A stretch of DNA of 64,000 bases from Synechococcus sp. WH 7805 (lineage in GTDB: Bacteria > Cyanobacteriota > Cyanobacteriia > PCC-6307 > Cyanobiaceae), in NCBI RefSeq assembly GCF_000153285.1, contig NZ_CH724168.1, forward strand, positions 1,489,748 to 1,553,747. Reading direction: 5' to 3'. Below, piece after piece: positions 21,501 through 30,716 of this stretch (position 1 is its first letter; each line of letters starts with the position of its first letter). The position numbers and the translations under genes are program-made. The notes under the pieces were generated by a model. The model was not told where the DNA came from and searched no databases. It worked only from the letters and a program-made list of their open reading frames with translations.

Positions 21501-23543
21501 CTAGTTCGTGTCGGAAGACGTGGACTGCGCGTCTGCGTCCACCAACGGCTCTGACTCCTCCGCTGCCGATGGCTCCTCCACCCCTGCCGGTTTCGGCCCT
21601 GGCGGTTCCGGCAAGGCCTCCACGGGCCCCTCGGCCCCGGTGGCCGGATCGGGAATGGGATCGGGATCCACAGCGGGCAGGGGCTTCGACGCCGGGCGAT
21701 CCGCCCGGCAGGACAGCGTGAGCAAACCGGAGGACACACCGTCATTGGTCACCAGCACCTGCAACGGCGATCCGGCGTCTTCCGGAAGGGTCACCACCCG
21801 CAACGGCCCGCGATCCGCCGCCACGTCCCCGTCGGAGCCATACACCGTCATCTGCATCAGCGGTGTGCCGTTGATCCCCAGCACCAACCGGCGTCCGGCG
21901 GGAACAGTGATCGAAATCAGGCGAGCCCCACCTGCGGGCACCCGGCTCGAGAGCACCGTTGGCGCCCCTGCACGGGCTTTCACCGATTCGATGCGCACAT
22001 CCTCCAGGCTGCGCAGTGCCGCCGCAAACCAGAGTTGCCGGAATGGCTCTGGCGGCTTCACACCCGTAGCGACACCGGGCAGGAGCGTCTGGGCCGACGC
22101 ACTCACCAATTGCTCCACCACCTTGGCATTCACCCCCTGCTGCACGAGCGTCTGTCGCTGTTTCTGCCAATCAGAATTGTTGAGCCGGCCCAGTCGGCCG
22201 CGAAGCATCGGAGGAAGCTGCTCAACTCGGGCCAGCCATTCCTCCGCCAATTCATTCCAAACACGCCTGAGGGGTGCATCCTCAAGTGAATCGCTGGGCA
22301 GGCGTCCACCACGCTCTGGGAAACGAGCCAGCAAACTGGCATCCACAAGCTGCAGAAACCAGCTGCGATCCACCTGCAGGGCTCTCAGGCGGCTCAGCAG
22401 CAGCTGACGCTGATCCACCTCTGCAGGCGGAAGGCTGGCCGTGGGGGATCGCCCAATCACATCGGGCTCCGTGGAGGGTGCACCTCCAGGGGGATTGCTG
22501 CGGCTGAGAAGAAACCAGCCGATCGCCGTACCCACCAGCGCAGACACCAACAGAGCTCCCACAACCGGCCAGATCCCGCCCTCAGCCGCCTGCAGACGCT
22601 GTTCAGCACGAGGACGCATCCGGTCGTCACCCCCCCCGGACGCAGTCGCTTGAGGCTGAGGCAGCAGATCAGGAACTGGTTGCGGAGCCTGAGGAGCCAC
22701 CACCACCGGCGCCAGCACCACGGTGCGGTCGATCCGAGGCTGGGGACCAGTGGACTCGGGCATGGTGACTCGCTGAAGCGCCTGAAGCGCCTCGCTAGAG
22801 GTGGAAAAGCGTTGATCGCCCTGTTCCGAAAGCAGGCGACCCAACACCTCGCGATAGGACGGCTCAAGATCCAGATCTGCCGGAACGCTCCAGTCGTCCC
22901 CTTGAGCCGCCAGCAACTTCTCGGGTGGACGTCCACTCAAGAGCGTGAGAGCTGTCACCCCCAGGGCGTGCAGGTCCATCCAGGCCTGAGCGGGCTCTTG
23001 CCGACCCTGAGCTCTCGGGGCATAGCTTGCCGAAGCCCCGGGAACCGGCTGCTCACCGCTGCGCTGAAGCAAACCGAAATCAATCAGCACCGGCAGACCG
23101 TCCTGGTCACGCCGAAGCAGATTGCGGGGGTTGAGATCACCATGCACCAGCTGCTGTGCATGCAGCACGGCCAGAGGCGACAGCAGCTGACGCAACAGCA
23201 ACAGCACTTCTCCCGGCCCGAACACCAGCTGGCGCTCCAGGCGCTGCTCTTGGATCTGAAGCAGACTTGATCCTTCCTGCCATTCCCGCACCAGCCACAG
23301 GCTTCCTTGCTCTTCAAGCAATCCGCCGAAGCGGGGGATCTGGGGATGCAGAACCGACTGCATCGCCGGCCAGAGCGCACGGATGCGCTCCGAGGCCTCA
23401 GCATCCTGGAGCTGACGGACCGCCACCGGTACTCCGCCGGCCATCTGATCCTCCGCACACCAAAGTGCTCCCTGGGGATGGCTGGGATCGGCGGTCAGGC
23501 AGCGATCCAAGCGGTACCGGTCAGCCAGCAGGGTGCCGATCAC
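21501..23543 (-). CDS. Membrane-anchored protein-kinase-like protein with altered ATP site
   Basis: About 680 residues from the GTG chosen at 23543 (VIGTLLADRYRLDRCL); longer starts would run into the divergent egtB. The first 270 residues have an Hanks-type kinase fold: catalytic loop VHGDLNPRNLLRRDQDG and the DFG of VLIDFGLLQ. The usual glycine loop is not recognisable, and the VAIK lysine appears to be Arg (VPVAVRQL). A Pro-rich linker, one membrane span (VVGALLVSALVGTAIGWFLL) and an extracytoplasmic domain ending in an acidic Pro/Glu/Ser tail follow. It could be a receptor kinase with unusual ATP binding or a pseudokinase. Its target is unknown. Confidence 0.78.
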   Translation of the reverse strand: MIGTLLADRYRLDRCLTADPSHPQGALWCAEDQMAGGVPVAVRQLQDAEASERIRALWPAMQSVLHPQIPRFGGLLEEQGSLWLVREWQEGSSLLQIQEQRLERQLVFGPGEVLLLLRQLLSPLAVLHAQQLVHGDLNPRNLLRRDQDGLPVLIDFGLLQRSGEQPVPGASASYAPRAQGRQEPAQAWMDLHALGVTALTLLSGRPPEKLLAAQGDDWSVPADLDLEPSYREVLGRLLSEQGDQRFSTSSEALQALQRVTMPESTGPQPRIDRTVVLAPVVVAPQAPQPVPDLLPQPQATASGGGDDRMRPRAEQRLQAAEGGIWPVVGALLVSALVGTAIGWFLLSRSNPPGGAPSTEPDVIGRSPTASLPPAEVDQRQLLLSRLRALQVDRSWFLQLVDASLLARFPERGGRLPSDSLEDAPLRRVWNELAEEWLARVEQLPPMLRGRLGRLNNSDWQKQRQTLVQQGVNAKVVEQLVSASAQTLLPGVATGVKPPEPFRQLWFAAALRSLEDVRIESVKARAGAPTVLSSRVPAGGARLISITVPAGRRLVLGINGTPLMQMTVYGSDGDVAADRGPLRVVTLPEDAGSPLQVLVTNDGVSSGLLTLSCRADRPASKPLPAVDPDPIPDPATGAEGPVEALPEPPGPKPAGVEEPSAAEESEPLVDADAQSTSSDTN

Positions 23544-23638
23544 AACATGGAGGCGATGGTTGGCTGATGGTAAAGGCTGTGTCCTGCTGACACCTGGGTG
23601 TGTAGCCCCTAGGGTCACCGCCAGTGCGCCCACCCGCT

Positions 23639-24835
23639 ATGGCCTCCGGCACGCTTCTGAACCGGTTGATGGCCGTGCGGCATGCCAGTGAAGCCCTGAT
23701 CGAACCGCTGGACACTGAAGATCTCAACCTTCAGGGGATGGCCGATGCCAGCCCCCCAAAATGGCATCTGGCCCACACCACCTGGTTCTTCGAAACCTTT
23801 GTGCTGCGGCCCCACCAGCCGAGCTATGAACCGGCCGATGCCCGCTGGAGTTACCTGTTCAATTCCTATTACGAAGCCGTCGGTCCGCGCCAACCACGTC
23901 CCCAGCGGGGCCTGTTGAGTCGTCCGCCGATGCGGGAGGTGAGCCGATGGCGGAGCCGGGTCAACGCGGCTCTCGAACGCCTGCTGGAGAGCTGCGACGA
24001 CGCGCCCTGGATGGACCTGGTGGAACTGGGACTGCAGCACGAGCAACAGCATCAGGAGCTGATGCTGATGGATCTGCTCGACGGCTTCAGCCGCCAACCC
24101 CTCGAACCGGCTTATCGAAGGGACTGGCAGGAGCCCGCATTAATCCACACCGATGACGTCAGCCCCACCTGGCTGGCCTGCACAGGCGGCCTGGTGGAGG
24201 TGGGGCATGCAGGAGCCAGCTTTCACTTCGACAACGAAACGCCCAGACACAAGGTGTGGCTGGAACCGTTCCAGATCGCCGATCGCCTCGTGACCAACGG
24301 CGACTACCGGCAGTTCATCGACGCTGGTGGCTACGACCGCCCCGAGCTCTGGATGAGCGAAGGCTGGACGGAATGCTGCCATCGTGGCTGGAGGGCACCC
24401 CGCTACTGGCGGGGGGATCCCACCGGCGAGGGTCCCTGGCACTGGGAGTTCACCCTTGGAGGACGCTGTGCCCTGGCAGAGCACAGGCCAGTACGTCATC
24501 TCAGCTGGTTTGAAGCAGATGCCTACGCCCGCTGGGCCGGGGCTCGCCTGCCCAGCGAGGCGGAATGGGAACGAGCCAGCCACACCCATGGCGAGCAGCT
24601 GCAGCAAAGCCACGGTGAGCTCTGGCAATGGACGTCGAGTCCTTACCGCCCCTACCCGGGATTCCAGGCGGCCAGCGGTGCCGTAGGCGAATACAACGGC
24701 AAGTTCATGACCTCCCAATTCGTATTGCGGGGCAGCAGTCAACTCACACCCAGGGGCCATTCCCGCGACACTTACCGGAACTTCTTTCCCCCAGCCAGTC
24801 GCTGGATGGCGGCAGGTCTGCGCCTGGCTCGATGA
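23639..24835 (+). CDS. egtB: Ergothioneine biosynthesis iron enzyme EgtB
   Basis: About 398 residues from ATG 23639 (MASGTLLNRLMAVRHASEAL). The N-terminal DinB-type domain supplies the iron ligands: WHLAHTTWFFE and the H-x3-H-x-E motif in QHEQQHQELM (residue about 125). The C-terminal formylglycine-enzyme-type domain carries RLVTNGDYRQFIDAGGYDRP and the late block VLRGSSQLTPRGHSRDTYRN. It joins hercynine to a thiol donor by oxidative C-S bond formation. Whether cysteine or gamma-glutamylcysteine is used cannot be read here. The gene overlaps egtD by four bases. Confidence 0.94.
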   Translation: MASGTLLNRLMAVRHASEALIEPLDTEDLNLQGMADASPPKWHLAHTTWFFETFVLRPHQPSYEPADARWSYLFNSYYEAVGPRQPRPQRGLLSRPPMREVSRWRSRVNAALERLLESCDDAPWMDLVELGLQHEQQHQELMLMDLLDGFSRQPLEPAYRRDWQEPALIHTDDVSPTWLACTGGLVEVGHAGASFHFDNETPRHKVWLEPFQIADRLVTNGDYRQFIDAGGYDRPELWMSEGWTECCHRGWRAPRYWRGDPTGEGPWHWEFTLGGRCALAEHRPVRHLSWFEADAYARWAGARLPSEAEWERASHTHGEQLQQSHGELWQWTSSPYRPYPGFQAASGAVGEYNGKFMTSQFVLRGSSQLTPRGHSRDTYRNFFPPASRWMAAGLRLAR

Positions 24836-25803
24836 CCACGCTCACGCCCTCGAGACCAGAGCTGATCGACCTACATCCACCGGCGGCGGACATGCTCCGG
24901 ATGGTGCGGCACGGCCTGCGACAGGAGCCACGCCAGCTCCCAGCCTGGTTCCTCTACGACACGGAGGGGTCGCGGCTGTTTGATCAGATCTGCGAGCAGC
25001 CCGAGTACAGCCTCACGCGCACGGAAATTGGGCTGCTGGAGCGCTCGGCGGCAGCGATCGCCGCCGCCCTGGGAGACGGGGTGATCGTGGAGTTCGGCGC
25101 TGGCAGTGCCCGCAAGGTCGGCCCCCTGCTCAACGCCCTCCAACCTTCCGCCTACGTCGCCCTCGACATCAGCGCCGCCCATCTCCGCCAGGCCACAGCC
25201 GCACTGCAGAGCCGCTATCCAGGCGTGCCCATGCTGGGCATCTGCTGCGATCACAGCGAACTGAAAGCCCTGCCGGAGCATCCTCTGCTGCAGGACCAGC
25301 GCCGCATTGGCTTTTTTCCGGGCAGTTCCCTGGGAAACTTCACCCGCCTGGAGGCTGTTGCGCTGCTGCGGCGTTTCCGGCAGCTTCTTGATGGCGGGCC
25401 CCTGCTCCTGGGCCTGGATCAGCCCAAGACACCCGCACGGCTCGAGGCGGCCTACGACGATGCCGCCGGCGTGTCCGCCGCCTTCGCCCGCAACCTGCTG
25501 CATCGGCTGAACACGGAGCTGGGGGCCACATTCGACCCGGAGTCTTTCCGCTACGAAGCGCTTTGGCAGGCTGCTGAGCACCGGGTACGCATGGCCCTCG
25601 TGAGCCGGGAGCCTCAGTCGGTGTCGATCGCCGGTGAATGCTGGGGTTTCGCTGCCGAGCAACCGCTGGTCACCGAATACAGCGTGAAATACACCCCGGC
25701 CATGGCCCGCGCCCTGGCCGCGGAAGCGGGCTGGTGTTGGAGGCAGCGCTGGCACGACCCGGCCGACGATCTCTCCCTGCACTGGCTGGAAGCGGCAAAC
25801 TGA
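24832..25803 (+). CDS. egtD: L-histidine N-alpha-methyltransferase EgtD
   Basis: 323 residues from ATG 24832, which overlaps the egtB stop (ATGA). The SAM-binding region is VIVEFGAGSARKVGPLLNAL (residue about 82), and the family block FFPGSSLGNFTRLEAVALL follows near 160. LPAWFLYDTEGSRLFDQIC and PEYSLTRTE at the N-terminus are typical. It trimethylates histidine to hercynine, the first step of ergothioneine synthesis, in the cytosol. It is followed closely by two small genes. Confidence 0.94.
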   Translation: MTTLTPSRPELIDLHPPAADMLRMVRHGLRQEPRQLPAWFLYDTEGSRLFDQICEQPEYSLTRTEIGLLERSAAAIAAALGDGVIVEFGAGSARKVGPLLNALQPSAYVALDISAAHLRQATAALQSRYPGVPMLGICCDHSELKALPEHPLLQDQRRIGFFPGSSLGNFTRLEAVALLRRFRQLLDGGPLLLGLDQPKTPARLEAAYDDAAGVSAAFARNLLHRLNTELGATFDPESFRYEALWQAAEHRVRMALVSREPQSVSIAGECWGFAAEQPLVTEYSVKYTPAMARALAAEAGWCWRQRWHDPADDLSLHWLEAAN

Positions 25804-25829
25804 GCCCAGAAACCGAGCGAGGCACCGCC

Positions 25830-26078
25830 ATGAGTCGAGAAGAGCAACGGCGCACGGTGCGACTGCAGCGGGAATCGCTGATGGAGGAGCTGGAGACGGT
25901 GTACCGGCAAGCCTTCGAGCGCCTCAGTGAGCTGGAGCTCGGGGACGGGTCGGTGGCCCGACTCACCCAGCTGCTGCTGCGCTCGCGGGATGGGGCGATC
26001 ACCCCCCTGCAGGAAGAGATTGAAGCGCCCCTGATCACCCGTGCACCGGATGAGATCGTCGACGAGGCTGTGGACTGA
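25830..26078 (+). CDS. Small protein of the egt operon (hercynine metabolism small protein type)
   Basis: 82 residues from ATG 25830 (MSREEQRRTVRLQRESLMEE), 26 bases after egtD; a start further upstream would overlap egtD. It is helical, charged and acidic at the end (PDEIVDEAVD), with no membrane span or catalytic motif. In marine Synechococcus a protein of this size regularly follows egtD and carries the name 'hercynine metabolism small protein'; the function is not known. Its stop overlaps the next start (TGATG), so the pair is co-translated and may form a complex. Confidence 0.72.
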   Translation: MSREEQRRTVRLQRESLMEELETVYRQAFERLSELELGDGSVARLTQLLLRSRDGAITPLQEEIEAPLITRAPDEIVDEAVD

Positions 26079-26563
26079 TGGCTCCGACCTGGCTGGATCA
26101 ACTGGAACGCAACCTGGAGGATCGGCTCAATGCCTTTCTTCAGGCGAACCCGGATCAGGATCGCTTGCTGCGCGAGCAGCATCTCCAAGACCGCCAGCAT
26201 GACCTGAACCGTCGCCGGGATCAGATGCAGAGTCAGGCCAAAGACCTGCGCCGGCAGCTGTTATCCCTGGCGGAACAAGTCCAGGCCTGGGGTGTACGCA
26301 GCCGCAAGGCTGACGCCGCCGGGGAAAAGGAACTGGCGGTTCGAGCTGAACGCCACGTGCAGACGTTGATGGAGCAGGGCCGGGCTCTCTGGAGTGAACT
26401 GGAGACACTCGGACGCGATTTTCAAGGCCTGGATCAGCAGATCAGCGATCTGCGCCGGCAGGCCACAAGTGAATCCACAGGACGCAGCCTTGATGAAGAC
26501 TGGGCCCTTTTCGAAGCCAGACAGGAGCTGGAAGAGCTCCGGCAACGCCAAGGTCTCAACTGA
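26078..26563 (+). CDS. Coiled-coil protein of the egt operon (hercynine metabolism protein type)
   Basis: 161 residues, almost wholly helical and coiled-coil-prone: LLREQHLQDRQHDLNRRRD, QAKDLRRQLLSLAEQVQAW and DWALFEARQELEELRQRQGL are heptad-rich. There is no signal peptide, membrane span or enzyme motif. It resembles a PspA-like or scaffold coiled coil in composition only. It is coupled to the small protein before it by an overlapping stop and start, in the egtB-egtD operon. Its part in ergothioneine metabolism is inferred from position and from its named relatives. Confidence 0.7.
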   Translation: MAPTWLDQLERNLEDRLNAFLQANPDQDRLLREQHLQDRQHDLNRRRDQMQSQAKDLRRQLLSLAEQVQAWGVRSRKADAAGEKELAVRAERHVQTLMEQGRALWSELETLGRDFQGLDQQISDLRRQATSESTGRSLDEDWALFEARQELEELRQRQGLN

Positions 26564-26587
26564 CCGCCGCCTCGAGCGCTTCCTTAA

Positions 26588-26851
26588 TCAGGCCTTGGGA
26601 GCAGGAGGCTCCAGGCTCACATTTTCCGGCGGAGGGGTGGGATCGGGATCGGCGATCAGCATGTGCTGGAGCACAATCTCAGGGCGCTCACTGTCGCGCC
26701 AGCGAATCCGATAGGCGGGCATCTTGGTGCCCCGGCTGGTGGTCTGCTCCACAGGCTCCATCACCCAGCCGCGGCGGGAACGGCCTTGGGGATTGCGCTT
26801 GACCACCGCATCGGCGTGCTTGAAGCGGAAACCTACGCGCTCACCACTCAT
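26588..26851 (-). CDS. Conserved small hypothetical protein
   Basis: 87 residues, starting at ATG 26851 (MSGERVGFRFKHADAVVKR). A basic N-terminal half, with beta-rich segments such as MPAYRIRWRDSERPEIVLQH, is followed by a Pro-rich acidic tail (DPDPTPPPENVSLEPP). An SH3-like barrel is possible from the pattern, but I do not recognise the family. It lies convergent with the egt operon (about 25 bases away) and upstream of lysS on the same strand. Confidence 0.6.
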   Translation of the reverse strand: MSGERVGFRFKHADAVVKRNPQGRSRRGWVMEPVEQTTSRGTKMPAYRIRWRDSERPEIVLQHMLIADPDPTPPPENVSLEPPAPKA

Positions 26852-26930
26852 TGGAAAGGGACCATGCCACTGTTGACCATTATCCACCCCGAGGGTGCCC
26901 AAACGCTCGCCCGGTGGTCCAGCTTGATAC

Positions 26931-28424
26931 TCACCCCTCCGGACGCAGCAGCGGGAAGGCGATCACATCACGGATGGAGGGACTGTCAGTGAGAAGCATC
27001 ACCAGGCGATCGATGCCGATGCCAAGGCCTCCTGTGGGAGGCATGCCCACTTCCAGCGCCTGCAGAAAGTCCTCATCCACCCCCTGGGCTTCCTCATCGC
27101 CGGCCGCCCGGCGGGCCTGCTGAGCCTCCAGGCGCCCGCGCTGGTCGACCGGATCAATCAACTCGCTGAAAGCATTGGCCGTCTCCCGTCCAACAATGAA
27201 CAACTCGAAACGCTCCACCAGGCCGGGCTTGCTGCGGTGTTTGCGGGCCAGAGGTGAAATCTCCTCGGGATAATCGAGCACGAACGTGGGCTGGGTCAGG
27301 TTGGCTTCCACGGCATGCTCAAACGCTTCATTGAGCAGACGACCTACGGAATCGGCCTTCTCTGGAACGGGAAGCCCCTTGGCCGCCATGGCCTCAGCCG
27401 CCGCCTCACGATCGGAGAAGGTCGTGAAGTCGAGGCCTGTGGCCTCTTCCACCAACTCATGCATCGTCGCCCGGCGCCAGGGCGGGGTGAGATCGATCTC
27501 CGTGCCTTGATAGGCGAGCCGCGTGCTGCCACAAACCTGCTGGCAAATCGACGCAATCATCGACTCGGTGAGGTCGATCATTCCCAGGTAATCGGTATAA
27601 GCCTGATACACCTCCACCGAGGTGAACTCAGGGTTGTGGCGGGTGCTCATCCCCTCGTTGCGGAAGATACGACCCAGCTCGTACACCCGCTCAAAACCGC
27701 CCACCACCAAGCGCTTCAGATGCAACTCGGTGGCGATGCGCAGGTAAAGCGGCAGATCCAGTGTGTTGTGGTGGGTGATGAACGGGCGCGCATCAGCTCC
27801 ACCCGCCTCCGCCTGCAACACGGGCGTTTCAATCTCCAGGAACTCGCGCTCGTCGAGCCAGCGCCGGATCGCACTCACGGTCAACGCCCGGCGACGGAAG
27901 GTCTCACGCGACTGGGGCGTGACGATCAAATCCAGATAGCGCTGGCGGTAACGCTTCTCCACGTCCGCCAGACCATGCCACTTATCCGGCAGGGGCTGCA
28001 GGGACTTGGTGAGCATGGTCCACTCCGCCACCTTCACCGACAACTCCCCCCTGTCGGTGCGGCGCAACGTGCCACGCACGCCGATCAGATCGCCGGCGTC
28101 GACAAGAGACGTGATCTGAGCAAAGGCCTCACCGAGCGCCGCCTTCTCCAGAAACAGCTGGATCGTGCCGGTTTCGTCGGCAAGGGTGAAGAAAGCAAGC
28201 TTGCCCATCACCCTCCGGGTCATCACCCGACCGGCAACAGCCACAGCGCAATCCTTCTCCTCTCCCTTGGGCAAATCGGCATGATCGGTCTGCAGCCGAG
28301 CCATCCGGTCGGTGGGGTCAAAGGTGAGGGCGTAGGGCTCCCGGCCCTGGTCGCGCAGGGCAGACACCTTCTCAAGGCGGGTCTCACGCAGATCAGACAC
28401 GGAGCAGAATGCAGTCGGCGCCAT
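26931..28424 (-). CDS. lysS: Lysyl-tRNA synthetase, class II
   Basis: 497 residues. The OB-fold anticodon domain ([20 protein letters not shown]) is followed by the class II core: motif 1 near [20 protein letters not shown], motif 2 in [19 protein letters not shown] and motif 3 in [15 protein letters not shown]. It charges tRNA-Lys. The likely start is the GTG eight codons in ([12 protein letters not shown], at 28400), since homologues begin there; the ATG at 28424 is the alternative. It lies downstream of rpaB on the same strand, about 30 bases away. Confidence 0.96.
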   Translation of the reverse strand: MAPTAFCSVSDLRETRLEKVSALRDQGREPYALTFDPTDRMARLQTDHADLPKGEEKDCAVAVAGRVMTRRVMGKLAFFTLADETGTIQLFLEKAALGEAFAQITSLVDAGDLIGVRGTLRRTDRGELSVKVAEWTMLTKSLQPLPDKWHGLADVEKRYRQRYLDLIVTPQSRETFRRRALTVSAIRRWLDEREFLEIETPVLQAEAGGADARPFITHHNTLDLPLYLRIATELHLKRLVVGGFERVYELGRIFRNEGMSTRHNPEFTSVEVYQAYTDYLGMIDLTESMIASICQQVCGSTRLAYQGTEIDLTPPWRRATMHELVEEATGLDFTTFSDREAAAEAMAAKGLPVPEKADSVGRLLNEAFEHAVEANLTQPTFVLDYPEEISPLARKHRSKPGLVERFELFIVGRETANAFSELIDPVDQRGRLEAQQARRAAGDEEAQGVDEDFLQALEVGMPPTGGLGIGIDRLVMLLTDSPSIRDVIAFPLLRPEG

Positions 28425-28454
28425 CCTGCCGGTCGACGGGACCCAGGTCGATAA

Positions 28455-29264
28455 TCAGCCTGCGACTGCTACCGGTGCGTTATCACCCATCCGTTGGGAT
28501 GAGTAACCAATTCCACGCACAGTGAGAATTAGCTCAGGATTGCGGGGGTCGGGCTCGAGTTTGCCCCGAAGGCGAGCCACATACACATCAACAACGCGCA
28601 GGTCGGCGGATCGGCGGGGAGGGTAACCCCAGAGTTGTTCCAGAATTTCAGCACGGGGAACCACCCGCCCTGGCTCACGGAACAGCAGTTCCAGCAGGCT
28701 GAATTCGGTATAAGTCAGCGCAATACGCTCGCTGCCTCGGGTGACTTGCCGGCGATTGGTGTCCACGACAAGCTCTCCGACCCTCACAACGCCTTGACCA
28801 GTCGGTAGTTCTCTCGGCTCTGCACTTGCCGAGCCGCGGCCTACACGACGAAGGATGGTCGCGATCCTCGCTTCTAGCTCTTTTGGACTGAAGGGCTTAG
28901 GTAAGTAATCATCAGCACCGAGGTCAAGGCCGGCCACCCGCTCTGAGATGGCTTCGAGGGCCGAAAGGAAAATGATTGGCACACAGGATTCAGCCCGCAA
29001 ACGGCGGCACACGGCGAAACCGTCAAGCTTTGGAAGCATCACATCGAGCACTACCAAATCGGGAGACTCCCGATGGAAGAGTTCAAGTGCCTCTTCACCA
29101 TCCTCTGCGCAGACCACGCGATAACCAGCCAACTGGAGACGCATCACCAAGACGCGACGAACAGCAGGCTCGTCATCCACCACCAACAGGGTTGCTTTGT
29201 CTGCTGCCGGTCCGCTGTTGACGGGGCCCTGGCCACTTAAAAGCTGGGATGGCCCGTCTGACAT
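28455..29264 (-). CDS. rpaB: OmpR-family response regulator, RpaB-like
   Basis: About 269 residues from ATG 29264 (MSDGPSQLLSGQGPV). The receiver domain has TLLVVDDEPAVRRVLVMRL, the phospho-acceptor Asp in PDLVVLDVMLPKLDGFAV (residue about 75) and the KPFSPKELEARIATILRRV switch. The DNA-binding winged helix ends with DVYVARLRGKLEPDPRNPE and LILTVRGIGYSS. The receiver wording is that of RpaB, which regulates photosynthesis and high-light genes in cyanobacteria, including photosystem I genes such as psaC's neighbours in function. A hairpin lies 30 bases upstream. Confidence 0.88.
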   Translation of the reverse strand: MSDGPSQLLSGQGPVNSGPAADKATLLVVDDEPAVRRVLVMRLQLAGYRVVCAEDGEEALELFHRESPDLVVLDVMLPKLDGFAVCRRLRAESCVPIIFLSALEAISERVAGLDLGADDYLPKPFSPKELEARIATILRRVGRGSASAEPRELPTGQGVVRVGELVVDTNRRQVTRGSERIALTYTEFSLLELLFREPGRVVPRAEILEQLWGYPPRRSADLRVVDVYVARLRGKLEPDPRNPELILTVRGIGYSSQRMGDNAPVAVAG

Positions 29265-29293
29265 CAAATGGTCAATGAAGAAACGCAACCCTA

Positions 29294-29310
29294 CCGTTCA
29301 ACCTGAACGG
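29294..29310 (-). promoter_or_regulatory. Seven-base-pair hairpin in rpaB leader
   Basis: CCGTTCA and TGAACGG form a perfect stem with a three-base loop, about 30 bases upstream of the rpaB ATG. It has no T-run, so it is not a terminator on that strand; it could shape the leader RNA or be a protein site. Confidence 0.3.
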
Positions 29311-29399
29311 ATTGAGGCCAAACCCTCTCCCCAAATCCAGCCTTTGGGTTCTTTTAAGAATCTGACGACACAGGGCGCTCCCTATCAGTGGGTCGCGGA

Positions 29400-30716
29400 T
29401 CAAGGCCAGCGGGAGCTGGCGTAGCGATTCCATTGTTGCTCCGCTTCCAGCAAAGCCTGCTCACTGCTGATCTGAGCAAGCATGGCCCTCTGCAGCTGCG
29501 TGTAGATGATGCTCTGCAGCCGTTTGATACCTGGCGTGGCCGGCACCAACACCCGTGCGCGTTTCAGGGTGTCGGCGGACAGCAAACGGGCTTCACGGAT
29601 CTGTGCCTCGTCCGCACTGGCCGGTTGCTCGGACTTCAGCTCAGCTCGCACCTGCTCAAGAGCCTTCAGAGACGAGGGCAGCACTCGCGCTTCCTTCGCG
29701 AAACGGGCCTGGTTGGGGCCATTGGTGAGGAACAGAGCTAGCTCCACAGCCTCCTTTGCCTGGTCGCTCTGGCGCGGCACCGCCAGGGTCATCAACGCCA
29801 CATTGGCCGTTCCATCGGCACCGGTGAGCGGCGGTTGAGGCAGGGTGACCGCCGCCACCCCAGGAGCATTGGTCTGGATGCTGCGCAGAAACTCAGCACC
29901 ACTGGCCAGCAGCGCCAACTCCCCGCTCTGATACAGCTCGATCGCCCGTCGCTGCCCTTGGCTCACCACTTCCCTCGGCAGCAGGCCTTCCCGGTAGAGA
30001 TCCGTCCAGAACGCAAAAGCCTTGCGGCCGGCCGGGGTGTTGAAGGCCGCACGCTGGCGATCATCGAGCAGGGTCACACCCATCTGCACCATCGACTCCA
30101 AGAGCTCAGCGGAGTCATCCGGCACCACGGTCACAAACAGCCCATAACGCCCAGTCCGCTCGCGGATCGCCCTGGCATAGGCGGGTATTTCCTCCCAGCG
30201 CCGGGGTGCTTGGTCCAGGCCTGCTTCGCGCAGCAGGTCGCGGTTCACCAGGCTCAGACGCACCGTGAGGTACCAGGGGATTGCGATCTGTCCGGCCTCT
30301 GGATCCCGAGCCGCATCCCAGACCGACGGCAAGTAGCGCTCTGCCGCACCATCGGGCAACAGCGGCGTGAGATCCGCAAGCCCTCCCTTACTGGCCAGAT
30401 TGGCGGCAAAGGGGGGGTTCAAATTCACCACATCCGGGGCCGTGCGCGCGAACACTGCTGCCAGCAGCTTGCGTTCCACCGATCCCCAAGGCAGATCGGT
30501 CCACCGCACCGGTGCTTCAGGGTGGCGCGTGTCCCAGGCCTTGATGACCGAGGTCATATATGGATTGAATTTGGGTGCCAGCTGCAGGGTCCAGAGCTGA
30601 AGCGTCCCCTCCGGTGCCGCCGGCCTTCGGCATCCCCAGCCGAGCGTCGCCACACCGGCGAGAGCCAGGCCCACCAGCCATTGCCGCGTCCGCCGTCGTC
30701 GTTGCTTGAAGGTCAT
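29400..30716 (-). CDS. Extracellular solute-binding protein (family 1, sugar type)
   Basis: 438 residues from ATG 30716, which overlaps the mreD stop (ATGA). The N-terminus is Arg-rich (KQRRRRTRQW) and then hydrophobic, ending at a Cys (ATLGWGCRRP), so export and possible lipidation are likely, though the box before Cys is not ideal. The body is a two-lobed binding protein: KFNPYMTSVIKAWDTRHP, PDVVNLNPPFAANLASKGGL and PRRWEEIPAYARAIRERTGR. These match ABC sugar-binding proteins. No permease genes are near, so transporter partners must be elsewhere. Coupling to the mre genes is unusual. Confidence 0.82.
   Translation of the reverse strand: MTFKQRRRRTRQWLVGLALAGVATLGWGCRRPAAPEGTLQLWTLQLAPKFNPYMTSVIKAWDTRHPEAPVRWTDLPWGSVERKLLAAVFARTAPDVVNLNPPFAANLASKGGLADLTPLLPDGAAERYLPSVWDAARDPEAGQIAIPWYLTVRLSLVNRDLLREAGLDQAPRRWEEIPAYARAIRERTGRYGLFVTVVPDDSAELLESMVQMGVTLLDDRQRAAFNTPAGRKAFAFWTDLYREGLLPREVVSQGQRRAIELYQSGELALLASGAEFLRSIQTNAPGVAAVTLPQPPLTGADGTANVALMTLAVPRQSDQAKEAVELALFLTNGPNQARFAKEARVLPSSLKALEQVRAELKSEQPASADEAQIREARLLSADTLKRARVLVPATPGIKRLQSIIYTQLQRAMLAQISSEQALLEAEQQWNRYASSRWP

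Noticed and set aside
29330..29360. CCCAAA/TTTGGG hairpin with a T-rich tail before rpaB as a terminator
   Set aside because: The T-rich tail is on the plus strand, where no gene ends; on the minus strand it lacks a T-run.
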